From Deltaproteobacteria bacterium (GTDB taxonomy: Bacteria > Myxococcota_A > Polyangia > GCA-2747355), in NCBI GenBank assembly GCA_020633415.1, contig JACKDQ010000002.1:372001-436000 (forward strand): 64,000 nt of DNA, given 5' to 3'. The notes beneath the pieces are model-generated. The model worked only from the letters and a program-made list of their open reading frames with translations, did not search any database and was not told the origin of the DNA. Of the stretch, positions 25,882-34,687 are shown one piece after another; position 1 is the first letter of the stretch; every line of letters starts with the position of its first letter. Position numbers and translations under genes: made by a program.

Positions 25882-25954
25882 CAGCCACGTCGACCCGGGC
25901 TGGAAGAGATGCAGTTTCGGGCACGTCCAGAAGCGAGCCGCAAACGGCCGCCGC

Positions 25955-26188
25955 TCAGATCACTTTGTACAACACCAAACCAACCGAAAGAATCATCGCG
26001 GTGAGGATCATCGCCACACCCCAATTGCCCTTCTTAATCTCTTCCCACTCATCGATATCGCGCGAAAGCAGGTCGAAAACCTTGATCGCCAAACCCATCG
26101 CAAAGGCAAAGGAGATCGCCGCGACGATCGCCCAGCCAAATGAGCGCAAAAACTGCCACAACATCAATACCAGTTCGTCTTTGTTCAT
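25955..26188 (-). CDS. DUF350-like small membrane protein
   Basis: A 77-aa protein with two membrane helices (about residues 16-38 and 56-76) joined by a charged loop. The motif FDLLSRDIDEWEEIKKGNWG matches the DUF350/UPF0719 signature (Lys-Val-Phe-Asp ... Ile-x-Lys-Gly-Asn). The family function is poorly defined; members usually have two or four helices. GAGGGAG lies five bases before ATG 26188, a strong start. It is the last of three same-strand genes from 28800, with the Hsp70-like gene 137 bases further on. Confidence 0.82.
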   Translation of the reverse strand: MNKDELVLMLWQFLRSFGWAIVAAISFAFAMGLAIKVFDLLSRDIDEWEEIKKGNWGVAMILTAMILSVGLVLYKVI

Positions 26189-26258
26189 CGGTTCTCCCTC
26201 GCGACAACAGCGAACGCCGGGGTTGCTGCGATCGGCGATATTTCAACGGTCGAAGTTG

Positions 26259-27551
26259 TCAACGGTCGATGTAGACCGGATAGCGCAGCGTTTGGGTCGC
26301 TCCACCGTGACGCGGAAATGGCAGTTGACCGAGCGCGCGCTGCAGACAAACCCGCAAGCGCAGCGAACCGCTCCCCTTCTCGAAAGCGAGCCGCTCAACG
26401 CCACCTCGCCCCGTGACCTCGAATTTGAGCGTTAGACCCTTGAAGCTCGACCGGCGCTGCGCCTCAGCGCGCAGGCACGGCGCCAGTTGATTGAAGTTTG
26501 ACGACACCACCTGCAACAGCGCACTCGGATCGACTTGCGCGGCATCCGGTGGATCACCGTCAGCATCAGACGTAAAGACCATCTGCTTAGCACCGCGACG
26601 CTGCTCGGCCACATAGTCCGACCACAGCGAGGTGGCGTCGAGCTGTCCTTGGGCAGCGCGACGAAGCGCCGCCAATGGACATGAGAACCGGCGCTTGCTG
26701 CGCCCATCGAGCAGCACAAGCTCGATCTTGCCAGCCGTTGGCGCATGGGGATCGAGCGCGACTGACTTGCCGACCGCCAAGAGCGCGGCAAGCACTTGAC
26801 TGCGGAAACGAACGCGATCGCCGTAAATCGTCAACTTGACGCTCAGCCCGGCGCCATCGCGCGCGACTTCTGCGGCGGAAGCGCTTCGCACGCGCCACGA
26901 GCGGAGCTGAGCGGCGAGCTTCTGTTGCGCGCGCTTTTCGAAGCCCGCTCGTGCATTGGCGACCCGCCGCACCAGCGCTAGACCTGACCGCTGCTTGGCG
27001 GCCGCGATCACATCTGCCGCCGGATAGCGATAAAGCGCGATCTCAGCGGGGGTCTGGTCACCGACCGCCCGCACACTCACCGTGCCAAAGCGAATCCGAT
27101 AGCGCTCAAATTGTAGCTTGTTCGAGCCGAGCGCCCGACCGATCAGCTCGAGATGCATCGCCACCGCTCCGGTGCAAACCGTGCGGCGGCAGGGCTCGAT
27201 CAACAGATCGATGTCGACCGCGATCTCGCGCATCTCCTTGAGCGCGACACGCGTCACGCGACCCGGATAAAAAAAGAGCAGCAGCCGAGCATTGGCTGGC
27301 GGCCGCATCGTCTGGATTAGACGACGCAGCGCACCACTGACCTTGCCAAGATCCGCCGTGCTGAAACTGCGCCCCATCGCTTCGGCCAGTAGACTGTCGA
27401 GCGCAGCGTCCGCGCGCTTGGCCGACTGTTTGTCGATACTCCGCTGACTACCCGTCGCCAGATCGACCTCGAGCAGGCGCGTTTGATCGGCACGAACCGC
27501 CGCAGAAACGGTCAAGACAACGCAAAATCCTAGCAGCGTGCTCGGGCGCAT
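26259..27551 (-). CDS. Exported protein with AgmX/PglI-type C-terminal domain
   Basis: A 430-aa protein with signal peptide (LGFCVVLTVSAAVRA). The last 90 residues match the AgmX/PglI C-terminal domain of myxobacterial gliding/adventurous-motility-associated proteins, a TonB-like fold with two conserved Cys: VVSSNFNQLAPCLRAEA and LRVCLQRALGQLPFP. The first 330 residues are helical and Lys/Arg-rich and are not recognised. A periplasmic protein-protein role is likely. It is 34 bases downstream of the propeller lipoprotein gene and 70 bases upstream of the DUF350 gene, probably one transcript. Confidence 0.72.
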   Translation of the reverse strand: MRPSTLLGFCVVLTVSAAVRADQTRLLEVDLATGSQRSIDKQSAKRADAALDSLLAEAMGRSFSTADLGKVSGALRRLIQTMRPPANARLLLFFYPGRVTRVALKEMREIAVDIDLLIEPCRRTVCTGAVAMHLELIGRALGSNKLQFERYRIRFGTVSVRAVGDQTPAEIALYRYPAADVIAAAKQRSGLALVRRVANARAGFEKRAQQKLAAQLRSWRVRSASAAEVARDGAGLSVKLTIYGDRVRFRSQVLAALLAVGKSVALDPHAPTAGKIELVLLDGRSKRRFSCPLAALRRAAQGQLDATSLWSDYVAEQRRGAKQMVFTSDADGDPPDAAQVDPSALLQVVSSNFNQLAPCLRAEAQRRSSFKGLTLKFEVTGRGGVERLAFEKGSGSLRLRVCLQRALGQLPFPRHGGATQTLRYPVYIDR

Positions 27552-27585
27552 CGGTCGGCGGACTATACCTCAGCGCCGGCGCAGC

Positions 27586-28800
27586 TCATAGCGACACTGC
27601 GCGCAAGATCACGCCAGGCTGGCCGACGGCCCAAACCATCTGCTTTGCGGCAAAAACAGCGTAGAGCTGCTCGATCGGGCTCGCTGAAAAATAGCTTACC
27701 AAGCGCCAGCCACCATGAATGAAGCGCGCGATCTGGCCACTTCTGCCAACCGCCCAAACGCCGTCATCAGCAGCGCTGGCATAGTCCGCAATTCCAGCCC
27801 GCAGCGGCGGAGGCGAGGCGAACTGGGTCCACCGTTCTTGCTCTCGGCGATAGAGGCGATTGTCAGCATCTGCGACCAGCAAGCGCTGTTGAGCGTCCTG
27901 CCAAATCGCGCGCAACGGCAGACCACTTGGCAGCTCAACATCGCGCCACCCGCCTTGAGCAAACGCATGCAGCGCGCCCTGTTGATCGAGCAGCCAAACG
28001 GTGGAGCGATCAACGACCAGATCAACCCACTGGTGTGCTTCAGGTGCCTGCAGATCGGTCCATCGATCGGTAAGCGCGAGGACCGCACCGTCTGCACCGA
28101 TGATTACGACGCGATCAGCATCACCCGCGACACCGCGCCAGGCAACCCTGCGCGGGAGATCAGCGCGCGCGCGCCACCGCGTACCGTCGTACTGAAATAC
28201 CGCGCCATCTTCGCCGACGATCCATCCGTCGCCGCCAACGCGTCCCCAAACGGCGATCAGATTGGCCTTGGTCTGCAAATCGTAGGCGCTCCAATTCCCG
28301 TCACGGTAGCCAAGCAACTGACCGTGGCTGCCAACCACCCAGGTCTGCCCCGAAGCGCTATCCTGCCAAACCGCCGCGAGGATCGCACCGGCCAACCCCG
28401 CAGCCTCTAGTTCGAACGGGACGTGGAGCGTCCCGAGGATCAGCGCGCGGTGCTCTTCGGCACAGCGCGAACCGGGCACGCACTCGTGAAGGTAGACTTC
28501 GTTGGCGAGACACTGCCCTTCGCCGCGCGTCGCCACCCCACCGCCACTGCAAGCGACACAGCAACGTGCCGGCTGATCGGCAACGAAATAGGCCAGCGCA
28601 CAGGGGGAGCGACTTTCGCAGCTGGTCACCGGGCGCTCATCGGCCAGGCAATCACAACGCATCGCTACCTGATTGCGCTGACAATCGCGGCAGCAGCCTA
28701 CGTGCTTAATACACGTCTCGATGCTGCAGCCAGCGCTAGTCAGCGCAATTAGCATAACCAAGGAAAAATGTGCCGCGCGATCAGCGATCCGGCTCAACAT
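27586..28800 (-). CDS. Lipoprotein with Cys-rich head and WD/kelch-like propeller repeats
   Basis: A 404-aa lipoprotein (hydrophobic stretch MLIALTSAGC, Cys25). The next 90 residues hold about fifteen cysteines (for example CIKHVGCCRDCQRNQ), a disulfide-rich head. From residue 135 on, six or so repeats of about 40 residues with the pattern Trp-x-x-G-x-x-Gly-x-Leu/Val-Phe-x-Tyr-Asp-Gly-x-Trp (for example WIVGEDGAVFQYDG) form a predicted beta-propeller. Function unknown; probably extracellular. Similar repeats occur in the 643-aa lipoprotein at 50975. It is divergent from the HAD gene at 28885, with an 84-base shared promoter region. Confidence 0.78.
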   Translation of the reverse strand: MLSRIADRAAHFSLVMLIALTSAGCSIETCIKHVGCCRDCQRNQVAMRCDCLADERPVTSCESRSPCALAYFVADQPARCCVACSGGGVATRGEGQCLANEVYLHECVPGSRCAEEHRALILGTLHVPFELEAAGLAGAILAAVWQDSASGQTWVVGSHGQLLGYRDGNWSAYDLQTKANLIAVWGRVGGDGWIVGEDGAVFQYDGTRWRARADLPRRVAWRGVAGDADRVVIIGADGAVLALTDRWTDLQAPEAHQWVDLVVDRSTVWLLDQQGALHAFAQGGWRDVELPSGLPLRAIWQDAQQRLLVADADNRLYRREQERWTQFASPPPLRAGIADYASAADDGVWAVGRSGQIARFIHGGWRLVSYFSASPIEQLYAVFAAKQMVWAVGQPGVILRAVSL

Positions 28801-28884
28801 GAACGCAGCATAGGGCGCTTTGCCAAAGCCGGCAACGACAGCGCGCGCCTCCGCGCCCAGGTCAACTCGAGCTATACTCGAACC

Positions 28885-29679
28885 ATGAATCGGCTACGCG
28901 CGCTCTCCGAGATCAGCGACTCGCTCTGCCGGGCGATCGACACTGTGCTTTTCGACATCGACGATACGTTCACCACCGCCGGCCGCATCGGCGAATCCGC
29001 CTATCGCGCGCTGTGGCAGGGGCATCAGCACGGGCTGCGACTGATTCCGGTCACCGGTCGACCGGCGGGCTGGTGCGATCACATTGCGCGAATGTGGCCG
29101 GTTGACGCCGTCGTTGGGGAAAACGGCGCACTGGCCTTCGCGATGATCGAGGGAACGATCCGCCGATTGTTCGCCGAGCGCCCAAGCGACGCTAGCGAGC
29201 GCCTGGAACGGATCAAGCAACAGGTACTCACCGAAGTCCCGGGATGCAAGGTCGCCGCAGACCAGCCCTACCGCCTCTACGACCTTGCAATCGATTTCGC
29301 CGAAGAGGTCGGACCGCTCTCTCGGCAAGCGGTCGTCCGGATCGCCGAAATCTTTGCTGAGCACGGCGCCACGGCCAAAATCAGCTCGATCCACGTCAAC
29401 GGTTGGTATGGCGATTACGACAAACTTTCGATGTGCCGACGACTCTTCGATCAGCTGATCGGCGAGCCACTCGACATCCAAGCCGCGACGTTCATCGGTG
29501 ACTCGCCAAACGATGAACCGATGTTCGCCTATTTTCCTCATGCCGTCGGCGTCGCCAACCTGCGAGATACCGCCGATCTGCTCGAAGCTCTGCCGACCTA
29601 CATCACCGATGGCGCCGGTGGCGATGGCTTTGCCGAGCTGATCGAGAAACTCTGCAGCGCCAGAGATTCGTCGAGCTAG
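28885..29679 (+). CDS. HAD-superfamily phosphatase, class IIB (Cof/MPGP-like)
   Basis: A 264-aa soluble phosphatase. Motif I is VLFDIDDTFTTAG with the two catalytic Asp; motif II is PVTGRPAGWCDHI; motif IV is FIGDSPNDEPMF. The C2B cap lies between motif II and the conserved Lys. It resembles sugar-phosphatases of the sucrose-phosphate/mannosyl-3-phosphoglycerate type. The open frame begins at 28768, but that includes the tail end of the divergent gene's start; ATG 28885 gives a natural N-terminus. The neighbouring convergent UDP-sugar pyrophosphorylase makes a sugar-phosphate substrate plausible (inference). Confidence 0.83.
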   Translation: MNRLRALSEISDSLCRAIDTVLFDIDDTFTTAGRIGESAYRALWQGHQHGLRLIPVTGRPAGWCDHIARMWPVDAVVGENGALAFAMIEGTIRRLFAERPSDASERLERIKQQVLTEVPGCKVAADQPYRLYDLAIDFAEEVGPLSRQAVVRIAEIFAEHGATAKISSIHVNGWYGDYDKLSMCRRLFDQLIGEPLDIQAATFIGDSPNDEPMFAYFPHAVGVANLRDTADLLEALPTYITDGAGGDGFAELIEKLCSARDSSS

Positions 29680-29700
29680 AGAGCTCGAGCGAGCTAGCCC

Positions 29701-31068
29701 TCATCCCAGCCGAGTGCCGTTGGCAATATGCAATGGCGCATGCTGATCGCCGCCACGCAGCGACACGTCACCCGACAGCACAACGTTCTTGCCAAAACGG
29801 ACGTCGCCCTCGATCGTCAGCGAGCGACAGCCGGCCATGCCGAGGGAATGAGGAACACGCATTTCGAGATCGGCAAGGCCCCTGTAGTAGCGGGCGTCGA
29901 GACGGACGACAGGCAACGGCGCGGCAGGATCGCTGGGCCGCAATCCAACCGCCTCATCGAGCTGGTAGGCATCGGAACGCACGACCAGCAAATCCTCGGT
30001 ACCCTTGACCGGAGCAAAACGGCTCCGCGGCACGCGCAAACCAGCGGCGCGCGGAAAACTGCCGATCGCTGCGCCCATCGCCGTCTCCAGCTGGACAACT
30101 TCGCAGCCGGCGACACGCTTCGGGTTGACGATCAGCGGCAAGTCAAGCGCTCCACGTTCGAGGCGCTCGAGCAACGCATCTAGGCGCCACCACAGACTGT
30201 TGGTGTTAAAGACACGCAGTTTGCTGATGTCTTGAAAATCAGCGATGTGCTGTGGCGCCACCTGAGCGCGCTCAAGCAAGTTCAACCGGCCGCGGTAGCG
30301 CACGAGTGTGCCCCCTTTGATATCGGCCGCGGTCTTGTCGGTGACCTCCATCGCAAACTCAACTTGTCGCTGCGCCAACAGTCCGAGCAGCGCCGGGTCG
30401 ACGGTCGCCGCCAGGTTGTCGACGTTGCTGACGAATGCCCAACGGTAGCCGTGATCGACCAAACGCCGCAGCAGACCACCAGCGAACAACGCCAGGTAGA
30501 TGTCACCGTGGCCGGGAGGAGCCCACCACTCGCTCGGATCACCTGTCGACAGCGGCCCAGCGGTCGCTGTATCGATACGCGGCACCTTGTGCTGCAAAAA
30601 GTCGTGCGGCAAGCCACCTGGCTGAATCAGCGTTTGGACAACCGGCAGGCAATCATCGCGGGTCCGATAGCTGTTCATCAACAGCAATGGCAGGTCGCAG
30701 GCGTAGCGCTGGCGGACTGCACCGATCTGTTCAACGACCAGCTGCAAGAAGCTCCGACCGTCGCGCACCGGTACCAGCGACTTGGCGTGCGAAAGATCCA
30801 TCGTCGTGCCCAGGCCGCCATTGAGTTTGATCACCACCAGCTTGGCAAGCTCGGCGCGCCCTTGCTCCTCACACGCCAGGCGGTCGATCAGCGAGACGTC
30901 GATCAGGTCATCACTCTCAGGTGGCCCAATCTCCGACCAGTCCCACAGTCCATCGTCACCCCCGCGATAGCGGCGGTACTGTCGCAAAAACGTCTGCTTG
31001 AGCAGCTCCGAGGCGTCGCTCAATCGCTCGAGCAGAGCCCTTTCCTGGATGTCGTTGGCGTCGCTCAC
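29701..31068 (-). CDS. UTP-sugar-1-phosphate uridylyltransferase (UDPGP family)
   Basis: A 455-aa enzyme of the eukaryotic-type UDP-glucose/UDP-GlcNAc pyrophosphorylase family (not GalU). The nucleotide loop VVIKLNGGLGTTMDLSHAKS and the substrate block PRIDTATAGPLSTGDPSEWW / GHGDIYLALFAGGLL are diagnostic, and the later VSNVDNLAATVDPALLGLL carries the metal-binding Asp. A left-handed beta-helix-like tail (residues 400-455) is typical. It would convert UTP and a sugar-1-phosphate to UDP-sugar and pyrophosphate, feeding polysaccharide or LPS synthesis. It is convergent with the HAD gene and divergent from the MBL hydrolase gene. Confidence 0.92.
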   Translation of the reverse strand: MSDANDIQERALLERLSDASELLKQTFLRQYRRYRGGDDGLWDWSEIGPPESDDLIDVSLIDRLACEEQGRAELAKLVVIKLNGGLGTTMDLSHAKSLVPVRDGRSFLQLVVEQIGAVRQRYACDLPLLLMNSYRTRDDCLPVVQTLIQPGGLPHDFLQHKVPRIDTATAGPLSTGDPSEWWAPPGHGDIYLALFAGGLLRRLVDHGYRWAFVSNVDNLAATVDPALLGLLAQRQVEFAMEVTDKTAADIKGGTLVRYRGRLNLLERAQVAPQHIADFQDISKLRVFNTNSLWWRLDALLERLERGALDLPLIVNPKRVAGCEVVQLETAMGAAIGSFPRAAGLRVPRSRFAPVKGTEDLLVVRSDAYQLDEAVGLRPSDPAAPLPVVRLDARYYRGLADLEMRVPHSLGMAGCRSLTIEGDVRFGKNVVLSGDVSLRGGDQHAPLHIANGTRLG

Positions 31069-31149
31069 AGCCGCAGCCTAGCACGAGCTAGGGGCGGTTT
31101 GCGCAATCCTCGGCAAAGCGGTACATATTCGGACGCAAGAGAGAGAGCG

Positions 31150-31806
31150 ATGCGACAAAGCCACCAAAACCTGATCGTCGAGACGCTAACCGTTGGGCCA
31201 TTTGCCGAGAACTGCTACTTGTTGATCGATGACGCATCCCGCAAGGCGCTGCTGATCGACCCGGGTGACGAGGCCCCGCGGATCATCGCCGCAGTGCGTG
31301 AGCGCGACGCCGAGGTGATTGAAATCGTCAACACCCACGCGCACCTCGACCACGTCGGCGCGGTGGCCGAACTCAAGCGCGTGCTCGGCGTTAACTTTCG
31401 ACTTCATCAGTCCGAAGTGCCAGTGCTAGACGGCCTCGAGATTTCGGCGCAGATGTTCGGCTTGCGACCACCCGAAAAGCCCGCCGTCGACGGACACGTC
31501 AGCCATGGAGAGATCATCGCGCTCGGTGAACTGAGCGTCGAATGTCGACTGACCGCCGGTCACTCGCCGGGCGGCTGCTGCTATGTGCTCAGCGAGCAGC
31601 GCGTGGTGATCGCTGGCGATACGCTATTCGCTGGTTCGATCGGCCGCACCGATCTGCCCGGAGGCAGCCACCAACGACTGCTGCAATCGATCGCCGATCA
31701 GCTGCTATCCCTCGAGGACGACTTTGTCGTCTATTGCGGTCACGGCCCATCGACAACGATCGGCGCCGAGCGGCGGAGCAACCCATTCCTGAGCGGGCTC
31801 AGCTAG
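31150..31806 (+). CDS. Metallo-beta-lactamase-fold hydrolase (glyoxalase II/YcbL type)
   Basis: A 218-aa binuclear-metal hydrolase. The metal motif HAHLDH (His63, His65, Asp67, His68) is followed by the His of TAGHSPGGCCYVL, the bridging Asp of VIAGDTLFAGSIGRTD and the last His of YCGHGPSTTIG. The order and spacing are those of YcbL/glyoxalase-II-like enzymes acting on thioesters such as S-lactoylglutathione. A long open frame extends to 30232 inside the opposite-strand gene; ATG 31150 with GAGAGAG just upstream was chosen. It is divergent from the pyrophosphorylase gene. Confidence 0.9.
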   Translation: MRQSHQNLIVETLTVGPFAENCYLLIDDASRKALLIDPGDEAPRIIAAVRERDAEVIEIVNTHAHLDHVGAVAELKRVLGVNFRLHQSEVPVLDGLEISAQMFGLRPPEKPAVDGHVSHGEIIALGELSVECRLTAGHSPGGCCYVLSEQRVVIAGDTLFAGSIGRTDLPGGSHQRLLQSIADQLLSLEDDFVVYCGHGPSTTIGAERRSNPFLSGLS

Positions 31807-31840
31807 CCTCGAGCAGGCAAACCAGCTCGACAAACCAAAG

Positions 31841-32671
31841 CTAGCGCTCGCTGCGCGCCTGTTGCTCTAGCCGCGGCGGGCGAATCCCGCTCAACCAGGC
31901 GACGGGCAAACCGATCAGCAGATACAGGGCAGCAACGACGAATAGATAGTCGGGATAGATCCTGAGGATCCCGAACAGGTAGACCAGCACCACGTTAACC
32001 AGCTGGAGGATGTTGAGGATCAGCGAGCGTCGCTTAGCGATCTTCGCCAGCGGCAAACGACTGACCATCAGCAGCGCGAGCATGATCATCAGCAGCGGCA
32101 GCGCCAGGTATAACCGATCGCTCGAACCGAACAACGGCACGCCCCACTTTTCCGTCGAGAGGAAGTACGTGCAGACCAGCGCACCACAGATCGTTGTCGG
32201 AACGCCGAAGAAATAGCCATCGACGTAACCTTCTTGGACAACGTTGAACTTAGCCAAGCGCAGCGCCGCGCAGATCGAAAACAAGAACGCACCCAAATAG
32301 ACAATGCCGCGATAGTAGGGAATCGCCCCAGCGCTAGCGATCGGCGTCGGGCCCAAGAACGCGCAAAGCACCAGCGTGCTCGGCGCAATGCCGAAGGTGA
32401 TCAAGTCACTGAGACTGTCGAGCTGTAGCCCAAACGAACTGCTCGCTCCCAGTAGCCGCGCCGCGGTACCATCCGCTTTGTCGAGCAACACGCACAGCAG
32501 CACCGACCAGGCGGCGCCATGGAAATCGCCAGCCGCCGACTGCGAGATCGAAAGCAGCCCCAGGCTGATGCTCACGCAGGTCAGCAGGTTGGGGATCACA
32601 TAGCGCCAGGTGGCGGTTGGTCCGGGCTGTCCAGCAGCCGCCGAGGTCGATTCGCGTGCTCCATCACTCAT
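31841..32671 (-). CDS. CDP-alcohol phosphatidyltransferase, PssA-like (second copy)
   Basis: A 276-aa membrane enzyme. The full catalytic signature is present: Asp64, Asp67-Gly68, Ala71-Arg72, Gly81, Asp85, Asp89, in the spacing D-x2-D-G-x2-A-R-x8-G-x3-D-x3-D. YVIPNLLTCVSISLGL is the family N-terminal helix. ATG 32671 was taken as the start; the open frame begins at 32701. With the copy at 1498-2409 the window holds two PssA-like enzymes; this one has a Lys next to the first Asp (DKADGTAARL) and could use serine, inositol phosphate, glycerol phosphate or another alcohol, so the substrate is open. Confidence 0.85.
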   Translation of the reverse strand: MSDGARESTSAAAGQPGPTATWRYVIPNLLTCVSISLGLLSISQSAAGDFHGAAWSVLLCVLLDKADGTAARLLGASSSFGLQLDSLSDLITFGIAPSTLVLCAFLGPTPIASAGAIPYYRGIVYLGAFLFSICAALRLAKFNVVQEGYVDGYFFGVPTTICGALVCTYFLSTEKWGVPLFGSSDRLYLALPLLMIMLALLMVSRLPLAKIAKRRSLILNILQLVNVVLVYLFGILRIYPDYLFVVAALYLLIGLPVAWLSGIRPPRLEQQARSER

Positions 32672-32736
32672 CGGCCGGCAGACTAAGCAAACCAACGGCA
32701 AATAACAACCATTTGCACGCTGGCCAGCGGCTAGGC

Positions 32737-33708
32737 CTAACCGTCAACCATCCGTAATCGCTCTGCTATTTTCGCAGCACACCGATCAACGGCAGCTCGG
32801 TCCTCGCTGGCAAATACCACCGCAGCAGCCGCGGCATGGCCCCCACCGCCGAACTCGGCCGCTAGGGTCGCCAGGTCAAGCGGCTGTCCGCGCTCTGCCC
32901 AGGGATTGCGGCTAAGACCAACTTTGCTGCGCCCGGTAGGCGCTGAGAGGACCACCGCGTAGTGGAGCTCGTCGCTGAGGTAGTAGGGGATATAGCGGTT
33001 GATACCAACTTGCGCCATGTCGCGCAGGTCAACGATCGCCACCCCATGCTCAACCTTCATCCGCTCCGCGACCTGACTAATCGTGTAGGTGTGCTGGGCA
33101 ACTGCATTGGAGACCGCTTGGCGAACATCCGCGGCAGCTTCGACCGCCTCGATATTCCGCTCCATCAACAGGGTAATGATCCGCTGCTCCAGCTCCCAAG
33201 ACGGCGCCGACTCCAGCAACTGCATCAGCCGCAGCGCTGGCGACTCCAACTCCACTGGTTCTTTCGGAGAAGAAAACTGCGCGCCATCGATACGGTCAGC
33301 CCAGCTCAAGTCAACGGCGTCTGCGCCGTCAAAACCGTGGTTGTCGCGCAAGAAACGATCGAGCAACGCAGCGCAAGATGGCGCAGCGGGATCAAAGCAG
33401 TGCTGAGGATTGTCGCCGCGCTCGAAGGCCAGGCGATCCTCTTCTGAGAGGAACGCCGTGTGATGGTGGTCGCACCACCAGTTCAGTGACGACGCAGGCG
33501 AATAACGGAAATCGACGACGGCGTTGATCGAACCATCAAAGAACGCCGCGTGATTCGCACCGTAGGGATCGCGGTTGCGGTGGGTCATGCCGCGAAATGC
33601 GATTCGGCAGCGCTCGCCATATCGTTGTCGGAAAAAGCGCGCGATCACCGCGGCCGACAACACACCGTCAAAGCAATGCCCGTGGTAATAAACGTGTGCG
33701 CTATCCAT
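32737..33708 (-). CDS. DHH-family phosphoesterase (NrnA/pAp phosphatase-like)
   Basis: A 323-aa soluble phosphoesterase. The DHH domain starts with VYYHGHCFDGVLSA (metal His/Asp), the DHH motif itself is WWCDHHHTAF, and the C-terminal DHHA1-type domain carries the Gly-rich block EFGGGGHAAAAAVV that contacts substrate phosphate. Such proteins degrade short oligonucleotides, pAp or cyclic dinucleotides. The open frame reaches 33939, but those extra residues overlap the divergent gene; ATG 33708 with GGGG eight bases upstream begins just before the first motif. An in-frame ATG at 33738 is an alternative. Substrate not proven. Confidence 0.86.
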   Translation of the reverse strand: MDSAHVYYHGHCFDGVLSAAVIARFFRQRYGERCRIAFRGMTHRNRDPYGANHAAFFDGSINAVVDFRYSPASSLNWWCDHHHTAFLSEEDRLAFERGDNPQHCFDPAAPSCAALLDRFLRDNHGFDGADAVDLSWADRIDGAQFSSPKEPVELESPALRLMQLLESAPSWELEQRIITLLMERNIEAVEAAADVRQAVSNAVAQHTYTISQVAERMKVEHGVAIVDLRDMAQVGINRYIPYYLSDELHYAVVLSAPTGRSKVGLSRNPWAERGQPLDLATLAAEFGGGGHAAAAAVVFASEDRAAVDRCAAKIAERLRMVDG

Positions 33709-33747
33709 TTTTTTGCCCCACCGACCGGCAATGCTCATAATCTCACC

Positions 33748-34182
33748 ATGACAGCCATCGCCGCAAACTTGACGACGCCCGATAGTGAAGTCGTAGGACA
33801 AGCCCTCAGCTATGTGGTCGGTTACTGGTCCGCAGGTGAAACACTGCTGGTCCTCGACGGCGAGTCCACATTTGCAAACCTTTGGTTTTGCTTCGAAAAC
33901 AGCGGTTGTGCAACGATGCGGGTCCGTTGGCACGACCATCGTGCCCCGCTGATGTCCAACGGACGCTGGTGGCTAGAAGACGATGTGCTGGTCGCCGCTT
34001 TCGGTGAGCACGTCATCCGCTCGGAAGTTCAGCAGCGCGGAGAGACTTTGTTCTGGGCGGGGCGCGCATTGGTTCCCGTCCCCTTCGCCGCAGATAGCGA
34101 AATCGCCACAGCCGGCAGTTCGCGAAGCGCTCCCACCGCACTTCCCGCCCTCGCCGGCCCACTGCCCGAAGCAGCGCCCTAA
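33748..34182 (+). CDS. Hypothetical protein, 144 aa
   Basis: A 144-aa soluble protein with no recognised family. Residues 15-110 look globular, with strand-like aromatic-rich segments (TLLVLDGESTFANLWFCF, NGRWWLEDDVLVAAFGE) and the Trp/His-rich stretch RVRWHDHRAP; the last 30 residues are Ala/Pro/Ser-rich and probably disordered. The start ATG 33748 lies 39 bases from the divergent DHH gene; the upstream open frame to 33550 is its shadow. A hairpin plus seven-T run follows (34233-34280), consistent with a terminator and so with a real gene here. Confidence 0.65.
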   Translation: MTAIAANLTTPDSEVVGQALSYVVGYWSAGETLLVLDGESTFANLWFCFENSGCATMRVRWHDHRAPLMSNGRWWLEDDVLVAAFGEHVIRSEVQQRGETLFWAGRALVPVPFAADSEIATAGSSRSAPTALPALAGPLPEAAP

Positions 34183-34232
34183 CGCTCCGCTGAGCGCATC
34201 GCGACCGTAGCCGCTGCAAAAAAATCGGGCGA

Positions 34233-34280
34233 CCCGCTATCGACTCAACAACGCAAAGAAAATAGCTGGGGCGTTTTTTT
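34233..34280 (+). terminator. Rho-independent terminator after the 144-aa gene
   Basis: CCCGCTAT 34233-34240 pairs with ATAGC 34262-34266 and, past a one-base bulge, GGG 34268-34270; a run of seven T follows at 34274-34280. The loop is about 20 bases, longer than ideal, so the call is moderate. A second small hairpin (CGGG/CCCG 34226-34236) with an A run on its left could terminate on the other strand. Confidence 0.45.
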
Positions 34281-34331
34281 GAGCCTGCGCTTGCATCACC
34301 CTAAACTGGGTTCTCGACGATGGAGGGGCCT

Positions 34332-34661
34332 ATGCTCGGTGTTGCCAGTGAACGTCGCAGACACGTGGTCTACATCACCCGCAATTCGGAGTATCACTGC
34401 CGCGGCGGTCAATGCGTCGCTGTTCGCAGTCGGATCACCGGCAGTTGGCATCGGTGGCACCTGGCCTTGCGACGCGAGATCAGCGGTGCAGTGCGCGGAC
34501 ATCGCCTGCTGCGCGATCCGCAACCCGGCCTGAGACTGTTTTTCGGCGGTCGTGATCCGCTGCTTACTTCGCAAATCGAACAAGTTGCACGCCCGAATAA
34601 GCGCTCGCTAGCCGCATACATCAGCCAAACCTGGACCGGTCAAATCGAGGCGGCGACCTAA
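34332..34661 (+). CDS. Small hypothetical protein, 109 aa
   Basis: A 109-aa basic protein with four Cys/His-type residues in HVVYITRNSEYHCRGGQCVA, followed by SRITGSWHRWHLALRREI and a C-terminal helix. I recognise no family. Two ATGs are in frame, at 34320 and 34332; GGAGG at 34323-34327 sits at the right distance only for the second, which was chosen. It is followed 26 bases later by the M28-like gene on the same strand, with a terminator-like site before it, so the two may form a transcription unit. Moderate confidence that it is real. Confidence 0.6.
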   Translation: MLGVASERRRHVVYITRNSEYHCRGGQCVAVRSRITGSWHRWHLALRREISGAVRGHRLLRDPQPGLRLFFGGRDPLLTSQIEQVARPNKRSLAAYISQTWTGQIEAAT

Positions 34662-34687
34662 CCCGAGCCCCTGCTCCGCGATTTTCC

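Noticed and set aside
30232..31149. Upstream extension of the metallo-beta-lactamase gene to a 524-codon frame
   Set aside because: The extra part is antisense to the UDP-sugar pyrophosphorylase gene; ATG 31150 with GAGAGAG gives the family-length protein.
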